This document shows, in pieces, positions 8,424-18,640 of a stretch of 64,000 bases of DNA. Both the position numbers and the translations under genes were made by a program. Below the pieces are notes generated by a model that was not told the origin of the DNA, did not search any database, and saw only the letters and a program-made list of their open reading frames with translations. This stretch comes from Alloyangia mangrovi (GTDB lineage Bacteria; Pseudomonadota; Alphaproteobacteria; Rhodobacterales; Rhodobacteraceae). The stretch covers positions 80,765-144,764 of the forward strand of contig NZ_NTHN02000005.1 of assembly GCF_002300555.2 (NCBI RefSeq), in the 5' to 3' direction. How positions within the stretch are numbered: position 1 is the stretch's first letter; every line of letters starts with the position of its first letter.

Positions 8424-11249
8424 TCAGCGGCTCCACCAGCCCTTGCGCTTGGGCTTGGATGCCTCATCCGCCTCGGCGGCGACGGGCTCAGGGGTGCGCT
8501 CGGGCTCCGGCTCGACCGGGGCCGCCTCGGCGACGGGCACTTCGGTCAGCTCTTCCGCTGCGGGCTCTTCCGCCACCGGGGCTTCAACCTCGGGTGCGAC
8601 CGGGGCTTCCGCGACCGGCGCCTCGACGGGGGCTTTGGTCACCTCTGCCGGGGCTGCCACCTCTTCGGCGACCGGTTGTTCAACCGGAGCCTCTGCAGGC
8701 GCCTCGGCTTCGACCGGGGCCTCCACCACAACCGGCTCGGGCTGGGCTTCGGCTTCGACCGGCGCCTCTGCCGGGCTGTCCTCGGCGGGGGCCTCGGTCA
8801 CCTCGGGCTCGGCCTTCTTGCGGCTGCGCGAGCGGCGGGTGCGCTTGGGCTTTTCGGCGGGCGCTTCCTCGGCTGCGGGGGAGTCGCTGACTTCGGCTTC
8901 GGCCGGAGCCTTCGCCGGCGCTTCAGCCGCCTCTGCCGGGGCCACTTCGCTCACCGCGTCGGCTTCGGGCTGGGCTTCCGCCTCGGGCTCGGCCTCGCCG
9001 CTGCCCTCCTCGTTGCCCTCGTCGTCGGAGCCGGTCTCATCCCCGGTCTCGCCGTTCTGGCCATCCCGGTTCTTCGACCGCGAGCGACGGCGACGGCGGC
9101 GGCGCTTCTTGGGCTTGCCGTCGGCATCCTCGTCGCCCGAACCATTCTCGGCGTCGGCTTGGGCGTCTGCCTTGGCTTCGACCTCTGCCTCCGCCTCGAT
9201 CAGATCTTCGTCCTCGTCTTCCTCGCCGGCGTAATCCTCGTCGACCTGGTCCATCAGCGAGGCGGTCGCCGAAACCACCGGCGCGACCACCTCGGGTACG
9301 TTGCGCGTGGCGGTCTTGAACTTCTCCATCGAGAAATCGGGGCTGACGAGATGCAGGTCGCCCTCGATGCGCACGGCCATGCCGTAGCGCGCCTCGATCT
9401 GGGCGACGTGCTCACGCTTCTGGTTCATCAGGTAGTTGGCGATGCCGACCGGGCATTTCACCAGAACCTCGCGGGAGCGGCGGCGCACGCCCTCTTCCTC
9501 GATCTGGCGCAGGATGTTCAGCGCCATGTTGTCATCCGAGCGGATCAGGCCGGTGCCGTGGCAGGCCGCGCAGGGCTGCGTGGTGGCCTCGATCATGCCC
9601 GGGCGCAGGCGCTGGCGCGACATCTCGAGAAGGCCGAAGCCCGAGATGCGGCCGACCTGGATGCGGGCCCTGTCGGTTTTCAGCTTGTCTTTCAGCTTCT
9701 TCTCGACGGCGGCGTTGTTCTTGCGCTCTTCCATGTCGATGAAGTCGATGACGATCAGGCCAGCGAGGTCGCGAAGACGCAGCTGGCGGGCCACCTCCTC
9801 GGCGGCCTCCAGGTTGGTCTTCAGCGCGGTTTCCTCGATCGAGCCTTCCTTGGTGGCCCGGCCCGAGTTCACGTCGATCGCCACCAGCGCCTCGGTGACG
9901 CCGATCACGATGTAGCCACCGGACTTCAGTTGCACGGTCGGGTTGAACATGCCGCCGAGGTAGCTCTCGACCTGGTAGCGCGCGAAGAGCGGCATCGGGT
10001 CGAGGTAGTGTTTCACGTTCTTCGCGTGGGACGGCATGATCATCTTCATGAAGTCCTTGGCGTTGCGGTAGCCGCGTTCGCCTTCCACGTGAACCTCGTC
10101 AATCTCGCGGTTGTAGAGGTCGCGGATCGAGCGCTTGATGAGGTCGCCCTCTTCGTAGATCTTCGCGGGCGCGACCGACTTGAGCGTCAGCTCGCGGATC
10201 TGCTCCCAGAGGCGCTGCAGGTATTCGTAGTCGCGCTTGATCTCGGTCTTGGTGCGCTTGGCGCCCGCGGTCCGGATGATCAGCCCCGCGCCCTTCGGCA
10301 CGTCGATGCTCTGCGCGATTTCCTTCAGCTTCGACCGGTCGGCGGCATTGGTGATCTTGCGCGAGATGCCGCCGCCACGGGCGGTGTTCGGCATCAGCAC
10401 GCAGTAGCGGCCGGCGAGCGAGAGGTAGGTGGTCAGCGCAGCGCCCTTGTTGCCGCGCTCTTCCTTGACGACCTGCACGAGCAGGATCTGGCGGACCTTG
10501 ATGACTTCCTGGATCTTATACTTCCGCGCGCGGGGCTTGCGCGCCGGGCGGATGTCTTCCTCGGTGTCGTCATCGGCGACCGACTCGATGCTGTCATCGG
10601 ACTTGGCCGCGTCGAGCTCGTGCACGTGGTCATCGTGATCGTCGGCCTCGGGCGCCTCTTCGGGGGCCTTCAGCTCGGTCTCGTCTGCCTCTGCTGCGGC
10701 GGGCTCTTCGACCGGGGTTTCGGCCACGGTTTCCATCGGCGACAGACCTTCGTCGTCGCGGGCATCGAGGACGTCATCCCCGAGGTCGATGGTTTCCATG
10801 CCCGAGATGCCTTCGGACACTTCGCCCGAGACCTCGCCGGTCACCAGCTTGTCACCGGTGCTCGCCTTTTCCGCCTTGCTGCGCGAGCGCGAGCGGCGGG
10901 TGCGGGAGCGCGAGTTCTTCGAGCGCGACTTTTCCTTGTCGTCCTCGTCCTCTTCGGCCGCCAGAGCCGCCTCTTCCTCCATCAGCGCCTGACGGTCGGC
11001 GACGGGGATCTGGTAATAGTCGGGGTGGATTTCCGAGAAGGCGAGGAAGCCGTGACGGTTTCCGCCGTAGTCCACGAAGGCCGCCTGCAGCGAGGGCTCG
11101 ACCCGGGTGACTTTCGCCAGGTAGATATTGCCTGCTAGCTGACGCTTGTTTTCCGATTCAAAGTCGAATTCCTCGACCTTGTTTCCGTCGACCACCACAA
11201 CGCGGGTCTCTTCCGCGTGGGTGGCATCGATGAGCATTTTCTTTGCCAT
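8424..11249 (-). CDS. rne: Ribonuclease E/G
   Basis: A 941-residue endoribonuclease, the core of the RNA degradosome and of rRNA/mRNA processing. The N-terminus (KKMLIDATHAEETRVVVV) opens the S1 domain, which is split by an insert of roughly 150 residues rich in Glu/Asp and Arg/Ser. It resumes at KEERGNKGAALTTYLSLAG. The catalytic region has GLIVIDFIDME, the Zn-link CAACHGTG, and the RNase-H-like part. The C-terminal 300 residues are disordered, with runs of Arg (about residue 720) and repeats of Glu-Ala-Pro/Val-Glu-Ala type, the usual scaffold for degradosome partners. ATG at 11249 is the family start. Split S1 inserts are known in alphaproteobacterial RNase E. A long leader lies upstream. 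Confidence 0.95.
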   Translation of the reverse strand: MAKKMLIDATHAEETRVVVVDGNKVEEFDFESENKRQLAGNIYLAKVTRVEPSLQAAFVDYGGNRHGFLAFSEIHPDYYQIPVADRQALMEEEAALAAEEDEDDKEKSRSKNSRSRTRRSRSRSKAEKASTGDKLVTGEVSGEVSEGISGMETIDLGDDVLDARDDEGLSPMETVAETPVEEPAAAEADETELKAPEEAPEADDHDDHVHELDAAKSDDSIESVADDDTEEDIRPARKPRARKYKIQEVIKVRQILLVQVVKEERGNKGAALTTYLSLAGRYCVLMPNTARGGGISRKITNAADRSKLKEIAQSIDVPKGAGLIIRTAGAKRTKTEIKRDYEYLQRLWEQIRELTLKSVAPAKIYEEGDLIKRSIRDLYNREIDEVHVEGERGYRNAKDFMKMIMPSHAKNVKHYLDPMPLFARYQVESYLGGMFNPTVQLKSGGYIVIGVTEALVAIDVNSGRATKEGSIEETALKTNLEAAEEVARQLRLRDLAGLIVIDFIDMEERKNNAAVEKKLKDKLKTDRARIQVGRISGFGLLEMSRQRLRPGMIEATTQPCAACHGTGLIRSDDNMALNILRQIEEEGVRRRSREVLVKCPVGIANYLMNQKREHVAQIEARYGMAVRIEGDLHLVSPDFSMEKFKTATRNVPEVVAPVVSATASLMDQVDEDYAGEEDEDEDLIEAEAEVEAKADAQADAENGSGDEDADGKPKKRRRRRRRSRSKNRDGQNGETGDETGSDDEGNEEGSGEAEPEAEAQPEADAVSEVAPAEAAEAPAKAPAEAEVSDSPAAEEAPAEKPKRTRRSRSRKKAEPEVTEAPAEDSPAEAPVEAEAQPEPVVVEAPVEAEAPAEAPVEQPVAEEVAAPAEVTKAPVEAPVAEAPVAPEVEAPVAEEPAAEELTEVPVAEAAPVEPEPERTPEPVAAEADEASKPKRKGWWSR

Positions 11250-11855
11250 GTTTTCCGTATGCACGACACATGCGCCAGAAGCCCGGGCGGAGCCGGGCTG
11301 CGAGGTGATGTGGCGTGGCTTGTCTGGGCGGTGAGCGGCGCGCAGGCACGGGAAGACAATCTGTCTTCGCCCGGGTGCCTGATCTGCGTCGCGCGCTTCA
11401 TCGCGGTTCTTCTCCGACACCGTCGCGGCGGAACGCCCCGCGGTGCCTTGTTGCGGCCCGTCGCCTTGGGCGGTCCGGGCAATGTGCTTGGCCTTGCGGC
11501 CTGATCGGTCTGCCCGGGGTCCTGTGGCGGACGGCTCCGAAGCAGCGAAACTCTTTGGCACAGCGTCACGCGGGTGGCGTGAAACACACTTGCCTAACAG
11601 GTAGCATAGGGGCATCGCCGCCCCAATGACAATATGGAATGTGACGCGTGCATGAATTCATCCACAGGGCTGCCCCCATGTCGCGCAGCCGCGTCACCCT
11701 TGCCGGAGCCACCCACCCTTCCCCGCCACGGCCCCAGGCGATCCCGCCGCAGCACTTTTGGTATACCATATCTATTGACCTTGCGTCGCGCGACGTATTC
11801 AACTCGGGCCGACCTGCCCCGGAGACATCGCCGCGGCACAGACGAGGAGGACTTC
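11250..11855. other. 606-bp intergenic region: rne leader and aldolase promoter
   Basis: There is no convincing protein gene here. Towards rne (minus strand) it holds two hairpins, 11280-11299 (7-bp stem) and 11345-11379 (a compound stem with inner AAGACA/TGTCTT). This is what one expects of a structured RNase E leader used for autoregulation; that role is inferred. Towards the aldolase at 11856 it holds the palindrome at 11759-11768. Confidence 0.5.
11759..11768 (+). promoter_or_regulatory. GntR-type operator palindrome TGGTATACCA
   Basis: A perfect 10-bp palindrome 88 bp before the aldolase start. GntR-family (FadR/FCD subgroup) regulators commonly bind TGGTATACCA-like sites. No gntR gene adjoins it, so the regulator would be encoded elsewhere. 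Confidence 0.5.
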
Positions 11856-12674
11856 ATGACCGGAAGAAACAGGCTCAAGGCGCGGCTCAAGGCCGGGGAA
11901 ACGGTGACCGCGGCCTGGTTCGAGCTGGGCTCGCCCGAGGTGGCCGAGCTGCTGGTCTACAGCGGCTGGGACGTCCTGGTGATCGACTGCGAGCATGGCT
12001 CTGCGGGGCTCGAGGCGGGGCTGAACCTGTTGCGCGCGGTCGAGGGCGCAGGTGGCGAGGCGGTGATCCGCGTGCCCGACGCCTCGGAGGCGACACTGAA
12101 GCGGGCGCTCGACCGCGGCGCGCGCTCGATCATGGTGCCGATGGTGCATACCGCCGAGATGGCCCGCGAAATCGCGTCCTACTGCCTCTACGCGCCGCGC
12201 GGACGGCGGGGCTACGCCGCGCCCATCGTGCGGGCGACCAACTGGGGGAACCTGCCCGGCTATGGCGCCACCGCGCATGAGGAGCTGCTGCTGATGGCGC
12301 AGGTCGAGCATGTGGACACGGTTGCCGAGGTCGCCGAGATCGCCAAGGTCGAGGGCATCGACATGGCCTTCGTCGGCCCGAACGATTTTGCCGCCTCCAT
12401 GGGTCTGCTCGAGCAGACCGAGCACCCAGAGGTGCGCGCCAAGATCGCCGAGGCGGAAAAGGCGGCGCTCGACGGCGGGCTGCTGCTCGGCACGATCACC
12501 GGTGTTGCCGGTCCCGGTCGCGGCTACGGCGAGCTGCGCGAGGCGGGTTATCGTTTCATCGTCGGCCCGAATGACGTCGGCCTGTTGGCCGGGGCCGCCC
12601 GCGCCGCAAAGGCGCAGGCCGCCGAAGATCTGGGCGAGGCGGCGCCGGAAACCGCCCCGCGCGCGAGCTACTGA
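11856..12674 (+). CDS. HpcH/HpaI family aldolase
   Basis: A 272-residue class II, metal-dependent aldolase of the HpcH/HpaI (2,4-dihydroxyhept-2-ene-1,7-dioate aldolase) family, which cleaves or forms 4-hydroxy-2-oxoacids to pyruvate plus an aldehyde. Family signatures are VLVIDCEHG, VIRVPDASEATLKRALDRGA, the arginine-bearing RGRRGYAAP and GPNDFAASMG. The start ATG at 11856 has a strong GAGGAGG ribosome site at 11844-11850. It is convergent with the dehydrogenase at 12678, with only 3 bp between. The upstream palindrome suggests control by a GntR-type repressor. The exact substrate is not readable; garL-like and hpaI-like roles are both possible. Confidence 0.88.
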   Translation: MTGRNRLKARLKAGETVTAAWFELGSPEVAELLVYSGWDVLVIDCEHGSAGLEAGLNLLRAVEGAGGEAVIRVPDASEATLKRALDRGARSIMVPMVHTAEMAREIASYCLYAPRGRRGYAAPIVRATNWGNLPGYGATAHEELLLMAQVEHVDTVAEVAEIAKVEGIDMAFVGPNDFAASMGLLEQTEHPEVRAKIAEAEKAALDGGLLLGTITGVAGPGRGYGELREAGYRFIVGPNDVGLLAGAARAAKAQAAEDLGEAAPETAPRASY

Positions 12675-12677
12675 GGC

Positions 12678-13550
12678 TCAGCCGAAGGCCTTGAGACGCT
12701 TGATCAGCGAGGAGGTATCCCAGCGGCCGCCGCCCATGGACTGCACGTCCTTGTAGAACTGATCCACCAGAGCCGTCACCGGCAGCGAGGCGCCGATCTC
12801 GTTGCCGGTGGCAAGGCAGATGCCGAGATCCTTGCGCATCCAGTCCACCGCGAAGCCATGCTCGAACTTGTCGTCGAGCATCGTCTCGAAACGGTTCACC
12901 ATCTGCCAGGAACCCGCTGCGCCGCCGCCGATCACCTCGACCACCGCGCGCCCGTCGATCCCCGCCTTCTCGGCAAAGGCCAGACCTTCGGACAGGCCCT
13001 GCACCAGCCCGGCGATGCAGATCTGGTTGACCATCTTGCACAGCTGGCCCGCGCCGCTGTCGCCGAGGCGCTTGCACATCTTGGCATAGGCGGCGATCAC
13101 GGGCTCGGCGGCGTCGTAATCACCCTGATCACCACCGCACATCACCACAAGCTGGCCGTTCTCGGCCCCCGCCTGGCCGCCCGAAACCGGCGCGTCGACG
13201 AAGCCGAAGCCGTTGTCCTTGGCGACTTCCCAGAGCTCGCGGGTCACCATCGACGACACCGTGGTGTGATCGACGAAGGCCGCGCCCTCGCCCATGCCGG
13301 CAAAGGCCCCGTCGGCGCCGAGGCAGACCCCGCGCAGGTCGTCGTCATTGCCGACGCAGGCCATGACGAAGTCGGCGCCCTCGGCGGCCTCGCGCGGTGT
13401 CGGGGCCATCTTGCCGCCGAATTCGGCGACCCATTTGTCCGCTTTCGCGGCGGTCCGGTTGTAGACGGTCACCTCGTGCCCGGCCTTGGCCATATGTCCC
13501 GCCATGGGGTACCCCATCACGCCGAGCCCCAGAAATGCGCATTTCGCCAT
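12678..13550 (-). CDS. NAD(P)-dependent beta-hydroxyacid dehydrogenase
   Basis: A 290-residue oxidoreductase of the 3-hydroxyisobutyrate / tartronate semialdehyde reductase family. The N-terminal Rossmann motif is AFLGLGVMGYPMAGH, followed by the substrate-binding VDAPVSGGQAGAENG and the catalytic-lysine helix GAGQLCKMVNQ. The length is typical. The start at 13550 has an AGGAGG-like site upstream. It faces the HpcH aldolase; tartronate-semialdehyde-type reductases often accompany 2-keto-3-deoxy aldolases, so a joint sugar-acid pathway is possible but unproven. Confidence 0.88.
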   Translation of the reverse strand: MAKCAFLGLGVMGYPMAGHMAKAGHEVTVYNRTAAKADKWVAEFGGKMAPTPREAAEGADFVMACVGNDDDLRGVCLGADGAFAGMGEGAAFVDHTTVSSMVTRELWEVAKDNGFGFVDAPVSGGQAGAENGQLVVMCGGDQGDYDAAEPVIAAYAKMCKRLGDSGAGQLCKMVNQICIAGLVQGLSEGLAFAEKAGIDGRAVVEVIGGGAAGSWQMVNRFETMLDDKFEHGFAVDWMRKDLGICLATGNEIGASLPVTALVDQFYKDVQSMGGGRWDTSSLIKRLKAFG

Positions 13551-13678
13551 GGATCAACCTCCTGTTACGTTTGTCGTTGCGGGAGTTGTCGCGCCTCGCC
13601 CGCCCCTTGGCAAGGGGGCGGGTCTTGGGTAAGCCCGTCAAGAGCGGGCAATCCAAGCGGGCAATCTCGGGGCAGATC

Positions 13679-16145
13679 ATGGCAACACTCTTCCGCTGGC
13701 TTCTCAGGCTCGTCAGCGTGGCGATCCTGCTGGCCATCATCGGCGTCTCGCTGGCCTATTACCTGGCGTCGCGCTCGCTGCCCGATTACGACAAGACGCT
13801 GGAGGTGGCGGGCACCGCCGGTGACATCGAGATCGTCCGCGACAACGCCGGGGTGCCGCATATCTTTGCGCCGGTCGACCGCGACGTCTTCTTCGGCCTC
13901 GGCTACGTGCACGCGCAGGACCGCCTGTGGCAGATGACCCTGCTGCGCCGCACCGCGCAGGGGCGCCTGTCCGAACTCTTTGGCCGCCGCACAGTCGAGA
14001 CCGATACGCTGATGCGCCGGCTCGATCTCTACACCCAGGCGCGCCTGTCGGTGGAGGCGCAGGACGGCGAGACCCGCGATGCTCTCGAAGCCTATGCCGC
14101 CGGGGTCAACGCGCGCATCGAAGAGATCAACTCCGACAGCCTTGGTCGCGGCGCGCCCGAGTTCTTCCTGTTCAACGCCCCGATCGCGCCCTGGCAACCG
14201 GCGGATTCGCTGGCCATCGTCAAACTCATGGCGCTGCAGCTCTCGGGCCAGTTCCAGGACGAGATCCTGCGCGCCCGCACCTCGCTTGCCCTGCCCGAGC
14301 CGGAGATGATCCAGGACATCCTGCCCGACATCCCCGGCCCGGCCATCGCCGAACTGCCGGAATACGCTGCGCTCTTCCCGGAAAAGCCGCTGCCGCGCTT
14401 CGCCGAGGCCAGCCGCCCCACGCCCGCGATGATGCCGGTCGCGCCGCGCGGCATGGCCGGCGCCTCCAACGCCTGGGCCGCCGCGCCGGACCGCTCGGCG
14501 GGCGGCGGCACGCTGCTGGCCAATGATCCGCACCTCGGCTTCACCGCGCCCTCCACCTGGTATCTCGCGCGACTGCAGCTCTCGAGCGGCGGCGTCATCG
14601 GCGGCACCATCCCCGGCGTGCCCGCGGTGATGCTGGGCCGCTCCGAGCATATCGCCTGGGGGCTGACCTCCTCCTACCTGGACGATCAGGATCTTTACAT
14701 CGAGGAGCTGGACCCCGAAAACCCCGAGCGCTACCGCACCCCCGACGGGTTCAAGACCTTCCGGACCCGCCGCTCGATCGTCGACATCAAGGGCGCGCCG
14801 CCGGTCACGCTGACCCTGCGCTGGACCGACAACGGTCCGGTGCTGCCGCGCAAGGCCTTCGATCTCGACCGGATCACCCCGCAGGGCGACGTGGTCTCGC
14901 TCGCCTGGACCGCGCTCAGCGACCGCGACAGTTCGATGAGCGCGGCCATCGGCCTCATGAAGGCACAGACCGTGGACTCGGCGCTGGAGGCCAGCAAGGC
15001 CTTCGTCGCCCCCTCGCAGATGCTGACGTTGATCGACGACACGCATATCGCGATGAAGCTGATCGGCGCCATGCCCGAGCGCGACCCGCAGAGCCAGACC
15101 CAGGGCCGGATGCCGAGTCCGGGTTGGATCGCGGCGAACCGCTGGAAGGGCATCTTGCCGGACAGCGACAACCCGGTGTTCAAGGATCCCAAGGGCGGCA
15201 TTCTCGGCAATACCAACAACAAGGTCGTGGACCGCCCCTTCCCCCATCACGTCAGCTTCGACTGGGGTGACAGCCAGCGGATCATGCGCTGGAGCGCGCT
15301 GATGCAGGGCCGCGAAGTGCACACCCGCGACAGCTTCATCGAGGCGCAGCTCGACACCGTCTCGCCCGCCGCCCGCACGCTCCTGCCGCTGATCGGCCGC
15401 GACCTGTGGTTCACCGGCGAGGCCGCCCCCGAGGGCACCCCGCTGCGCCAGCGCGAGCGCGCGCTCGACCTGCTGGCCGAGTGGAATGGCGAGATGAACG
15501 AGCACATGCCCGAGCCGCTGATCTACGCCGCCTGGCTGCGCGCCCTGCAGGACCGGCTGATCCGCGACGAGATCGGCCCGCTCGCCGACGCATACACCCA
15601 TGTCGACCCGCTGTTCATCGAGCGCGTCTTCCGCAACATCGACGGCGCCGGCAAATGGTGCGACGTGCTGCGCTCGGCCCCCAAGGAGACCTGCACCGAC
15701 ATCGCCCGCATGGCGCTGGACGACGCGCTGGTCTGGGTCGGCGAGCGCTACGGAACGCAGCTCGAGAGCCTGCGCTGGGGGGGATGCCCACCAGGCCACG
15801 CACAAGCACAGCGTGCTGGGCGACGTGCCGCTGCTGAATTATTTCGTGAACATCCGCCAGACCACCTCGGGCGGAGATTTCACCCTGCAGCGCGGCGTCA
15901 CCGCGGGGATCGGCCCCGACCCCTTTGCCAATGTGCATGGCGCCACCTACCGCGGGGTCTATGATTTCGCCGACCCCGACAGCTCGGTCTTCGTCATCTC
16001 GACCGGAGAGTCGGGCCACCTGCTGTCGCGCCACTACGACGACATGGGCACGCTCTGGCGCCGCGGCGAATACATTCCCATGTCGCTGGACGAGGATCTC
16101 GCCCGCGCCGCCTCGGTCGGCGTGACGCATCTGGTGAAACCATGA
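13679..16145 (+). CDS. Penicillin acylase family hydrolase (apparent frameshift)
   Basis: An Ntn-hydrolase precursor of about 821 residues. An N-terminal membrane/signal segment (residues 8-30) precedes the alpha chain (VPHIFAPVDRDVFFGLGYVHAQDRLWQM). The autocatalytic cleavage site is GMAGASNAW, with the new N-terminal nucleophile serine near residue 263, then NDPHL. Family members hydrolyse penicillin or acyl-homoserine lactone amides in the periplasm. After LRWG the frame is lost at a run of seven G (15777-15783). With six G it reads LRWGDAHQATHKH and continues to the stop at 16145. The last bases overlap the next gene (ATGA). Quorum-quenching versus other amide substrates cannot be told from sequence. 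Confidence 0.88.
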
Positions 16146-17080
16146 CCGACCCCGCGCGCCTGACCCGTCCCGAGGCGCAGGCGCTGGCGCGCGAGGTCCT
16201 GGCAGAGCATCGCCCCGGCTTCTCCTACGGGCTCGGCTGCCTGAAGAACCTCGACCGTCCGATGCGCGCGCAGGTCTTCTGCGCCGCCCACCCCCGCGAA
16301 CACCTGGTGGTCAAGGTTTTTGCCCCCGCCTTTGCCGAGAAGGCCCGCGCGCAGTCCCTCCGTCAGCACGCCGTCGCGACCCAGATGAGCGACGGCCCCT
16401 GGCGCGCGCCCGAGGTGCTCTTCTTCGACGAGCTGCGGCTGGTGCTGGGCATGGCCTATGCGCCGGGCCCGAGCCTCGCGGAGCTCTGGCCGCAACTGCC
16501 TGCCGAAAAGCGCGATGCCACGCTGGAGGCCGCGGGAAGCTGGCTCGCTGCCCTGCACCGCCCGACGCTGGAGCCGGGCAAGCTGCGCCCCCGCGGCCAG
16601 CTCGACTGGCTCGCCAGGCTGCTTCAGCGGGCACGCGAGGGCGGGAACGGACTTCCCGATGTCGAGAAGTTTTCCCGCGCACTTTCGGACCTTGAAACGC
16701 TCTTCCCCGAGATCCGCAGCCTGCCCGCGACCCGCGCCGTCACCCACCGCGACCTGCACCTTGCCAACCTGGTCAGCGCCGAGGGCGCGCTCTGGGGGCT
16801 GGATTTCGAGAATGATGCGCCCGACGCCCCCTACCGCGACCTGGTCGCCCTGCTGATCGATGCGCTTGCCTCCGCGCCCGAGCCCGATGCCCCGCGCTTC
16901 GCCGCCGCTCTCGCGCGCGGCTACAGAGACGATATCACCGCTCCTGCCGCCCGGCTCTTCGCGCAGCGCGCCTATGCGCTCGGCACCTGGGCGCGTACAC
17001 CGGCCGAGCCGTCCCTGCGCCAGGGCGCACGGCTTGCGGCGGCGAAGATGATCCTCGCCGCCGACAAACCTCTGTTCTAG
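16142..17080 (+). CDS. Aminoglycoside-phosphotransferase-like kinase
   Basis: A 312-residue protein with the eukaryotic-kinase-like APH fold. The catalytic loop is THRDLHLANLV (Brenner-type HxDxxxxN) and the metal-binding motif is GLDFEND. The N-terminal lobe has VVKVFAP, with the probable ATP lysine. Relatives phosphorylate small molecules such as antibiotics, homoserine, choline or sugars. The substrate is not predictable. It overlaps the penicillin-acylase stop by ATGA, so the two are translationally coupled; hydrolysis followed by phosphorylation of one product is a possibility but only inference. Confidence 0.78.
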   Translation: MTDPARLTRPEAQALAREVLAEHRPGFSYGLGCLKNLDRPMRAQVFCAAHPREHLVVKVFAPAFAEKARAQSLRQHAVATQMSDGPWRAPEVLFFDELRLVLGMAYAPGPSLAELWPQLPAEKRDATLEAAGSWLAALHRPTLEPGKLRPRGQLDWLARLLQRAREGGNGLPDVEKFSRALSDLETLFPEIRSLPATRAVTHRDLHLANLVSAEGALWGLDFENDAPDAPYRDLVALLIDALASAPEPDAPRFAAALARGYRDDITAPAARLFAQRAYALGTWARTPAEPSLRQGARLAAAKMILAADKPLF

Positions 17081-17085
17081 GAACA

Positions 17086-17128
17086 ACGTCCTTGGAAGGA
17101 CGTCGCAAATCTCTTCAAAGAGATTTGC
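17086..17128. terminator. Two tandem hairpins between convergent genes
   Basis: The first hairpin pairs 17086-17093 with 17096-17103. The second pairs 17105-17114 with 17119-17128 (GCAAATCTCT with AGAGATTTGC). They fill the gap between the kinase (ends 17080) and hflX (ends 17130) and probably terminate both. Confidence 0.65.
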
Positions 17129-17129
17129 C

Positions 17130-18404
17130 TCAGATCGTCTCGAACTGAGCGCGATCCTTGGGGGTCCAGCGCAGGTGCAGAAGGTAGCCCTCCTCGTCCT
17201 GTTCCTCGGACAGCACCAGCCCCTTCTGGAAGAGCCACGCCCGGCGCTTGCCCTCGCCGAAACCGAGCCGCAGATCCTCGTCGATGGACGCCCCCTGCAG
17301 CCGCTCGGTCACCGCCTCGAGCAGCCCGTCGAGCCCCTCGCCGGTGATCGCGGAGACCGCGAAGATGCCCTCGTCGCGCGCCGCACGGGCGAGCGCCGCC
17401 TCGCGGTCCTCGGGATCGAGTCGGTCGATCTTGTTCCAGACCTCGATCTGCGACACGTCTTCCTTCACCCCCAAGGAGCGCAGGATGGCGTAGACGTCCT
17501 CGGCCTGTTCCATCGTGCCCGGGTGCGAGATGTCACGCACGTGCAGCACGAGGTCGGCGGCCAGAACCTCTTCGAGCGTGGCGCGGAAGGCCGCGACCAG
17601 CTCGGTCGGCAGGTCGGAGATGAAGCCAACCGTGTCGGAGAGGATCACGTCCATCCCCGTCGGAAGCTGCACCGCCCGCATGGTCGGGTCGAGCGTGGCA
17701 AAGAGCATGTCCTTGGCCAGCACCTCGGCCCCGGTCAGCCGGTTGAAGATCGTCGACTTGCCGGCGTTGGTGTAGCCCACCAGCGCAACGATCGGGTACG
17801 GAACCTTGGCCCGGGCCTTGCGGTGCAGCTCGCGGGTCTTGACCACCTTGTCGAGCTGCCGGCGCAGGCGTACCAGCTGTTCGTCGATGGCACGACGGTC
17901 GGCCTCGATCTGGGTCTCGCCGGGGCCGCCGACGAAACCGAGCCCGCCGCGCTGCCGTTCGAGGTGGGTCCAGGCCCGCACCAGGCGGGTGCGCTGGTAG
18001 CTCAGCGCCGCCATCTCGACCTGCAGCACACCTTCGCGGGTGGCGGCGCGGTCCGAGAAGATCTCGAGGATCAGCCCGGTCCGGTCGAGCAGCTTCACCT
18101 TCCACTCTTTCTCGAGGTTGCGCTGCTGCACGGGGGAAACGGGACCGTCGACGAGCACCAGCTCGACCTCGGCCTCCTTGAGGCGTTCCTTCAGCTCGGC
18201 AATCTTGCCGGAGCCGAAGAGCGTGCCGGGGTGCGGGTCGCGCAGCGGCACGATTTCACTGCCCACGACCTCGAGTTCTGGAAGCGCGGCCGCGAGGGCC
18301 ACGCCTTCTTCGAGCGCCATCTCCGCATCGCGGCGATCACGGTCTGCCTTGATATCGGGGTGCAGGACCCAGGCGCGGGTCACATGCGGATCATGTTCGT
18401 TCAA
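17130..18404 (-). CDS. hflX: GTPase HflX
   Basis: A 424-residue ribosome-associated GTPase that rescues stalled or heat-damaged ribosomes. The N-terminal HflX domain contains GSGKIAEL and the glycine-rich [15 protein letters not shown]. The G domain has G1 GYTNAGKST (residues 210-218), G3 DTVGF and G4 NKID. The start is TTG at 18404, overlapping the hfq stop (TTGA). The hfq-hflX order is the standard alphaproteobacterial arrangement and implies coupled expression. Confidence 0.95.
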   Translation of the reverse strand: MNEHDPHVTRAWVLHPDIKADRDRRDAEMALEEGVALAAALPELEVVGSEIVPLRDPHPGTLFGSGKIAELKERLKEAEVELVLVDGPVSPVQQRNLEKEWKVKLLDRTGLILEIFSDRAATREGVLQVEMAALSYQRTRLVRAWTHLERQRGGLGFVGGPGETQIEADRRAIDEQLVRLRRQLDKVVKTRELHRKARAKVPYPIVALVGYTNAGKSTIFNRLTGAEVLAKDMLFATLDPTMRAVQLPTGMDVILSDTVGFISDLPTELVAAFRATLEEVLAADLVLHVRDISHPGTMEQAEDVYAILRSLGVKEDVSQIEVWNKIDRLDPEDREAALARAARDEGIFAVSAITGEGLDGLLEAVTERLQGASIDEDLRLGFGEGKRRAWLFQKGLVLSEEQDEEGYLLHLRWTPKDRAQFETI

Positions 18405-18640
18405 GCGTTATCGTCGCCGTCATAAAGGTTGATCGGCTGCGACGGCATGATGGTCGAGATCGCGTGTTTGTACACGAGCTGCGACTGACCGTCGCGGCGG
18501 AGGAGAACGCAAAAATTGTCAAACCAGGTGATGACACCCTGCAATTTTACACCGTTGATCAGGAAAACCGTAACCGGAACCTTGGTTTTCCGAACATGGT
18601 TAAGAAATGCGTCCTGTAGATTTTGTCTGTCCGAAGCCAT
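18401..18640 (-). CDS. hfq: RNA chaperone Hfq
   Basis: A 79-residue Sm-like protein that forms hexameric rings and pairs small RNAs with mRNAs. Sm1 is visible as [23 protein letters not shown], with the Sm2 motif YKHAIST. The start ATG at 18640 ([14 protein letters not shown]) is the family start; the open frame upstream is not conserved. The short C-terminus is typical of alphaproteobacteria. It overlaps hflX. Confidence 0.97.
   Translation of the reverse strand: MASDRQNLQDAFLNHVRKTKVPVTVFLINGVKLQGVITWFDNFCVLLRRDGQSQLVYKHAISTIMPSQPINLYDGDDNA

Noticed and set aside
8346..11138. A 930-residue open frame antisense to rne
   Set aside because: High GC content makes long antisense frames common. 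It has no domain, no ribosome site, and mirrors the rne repeats.
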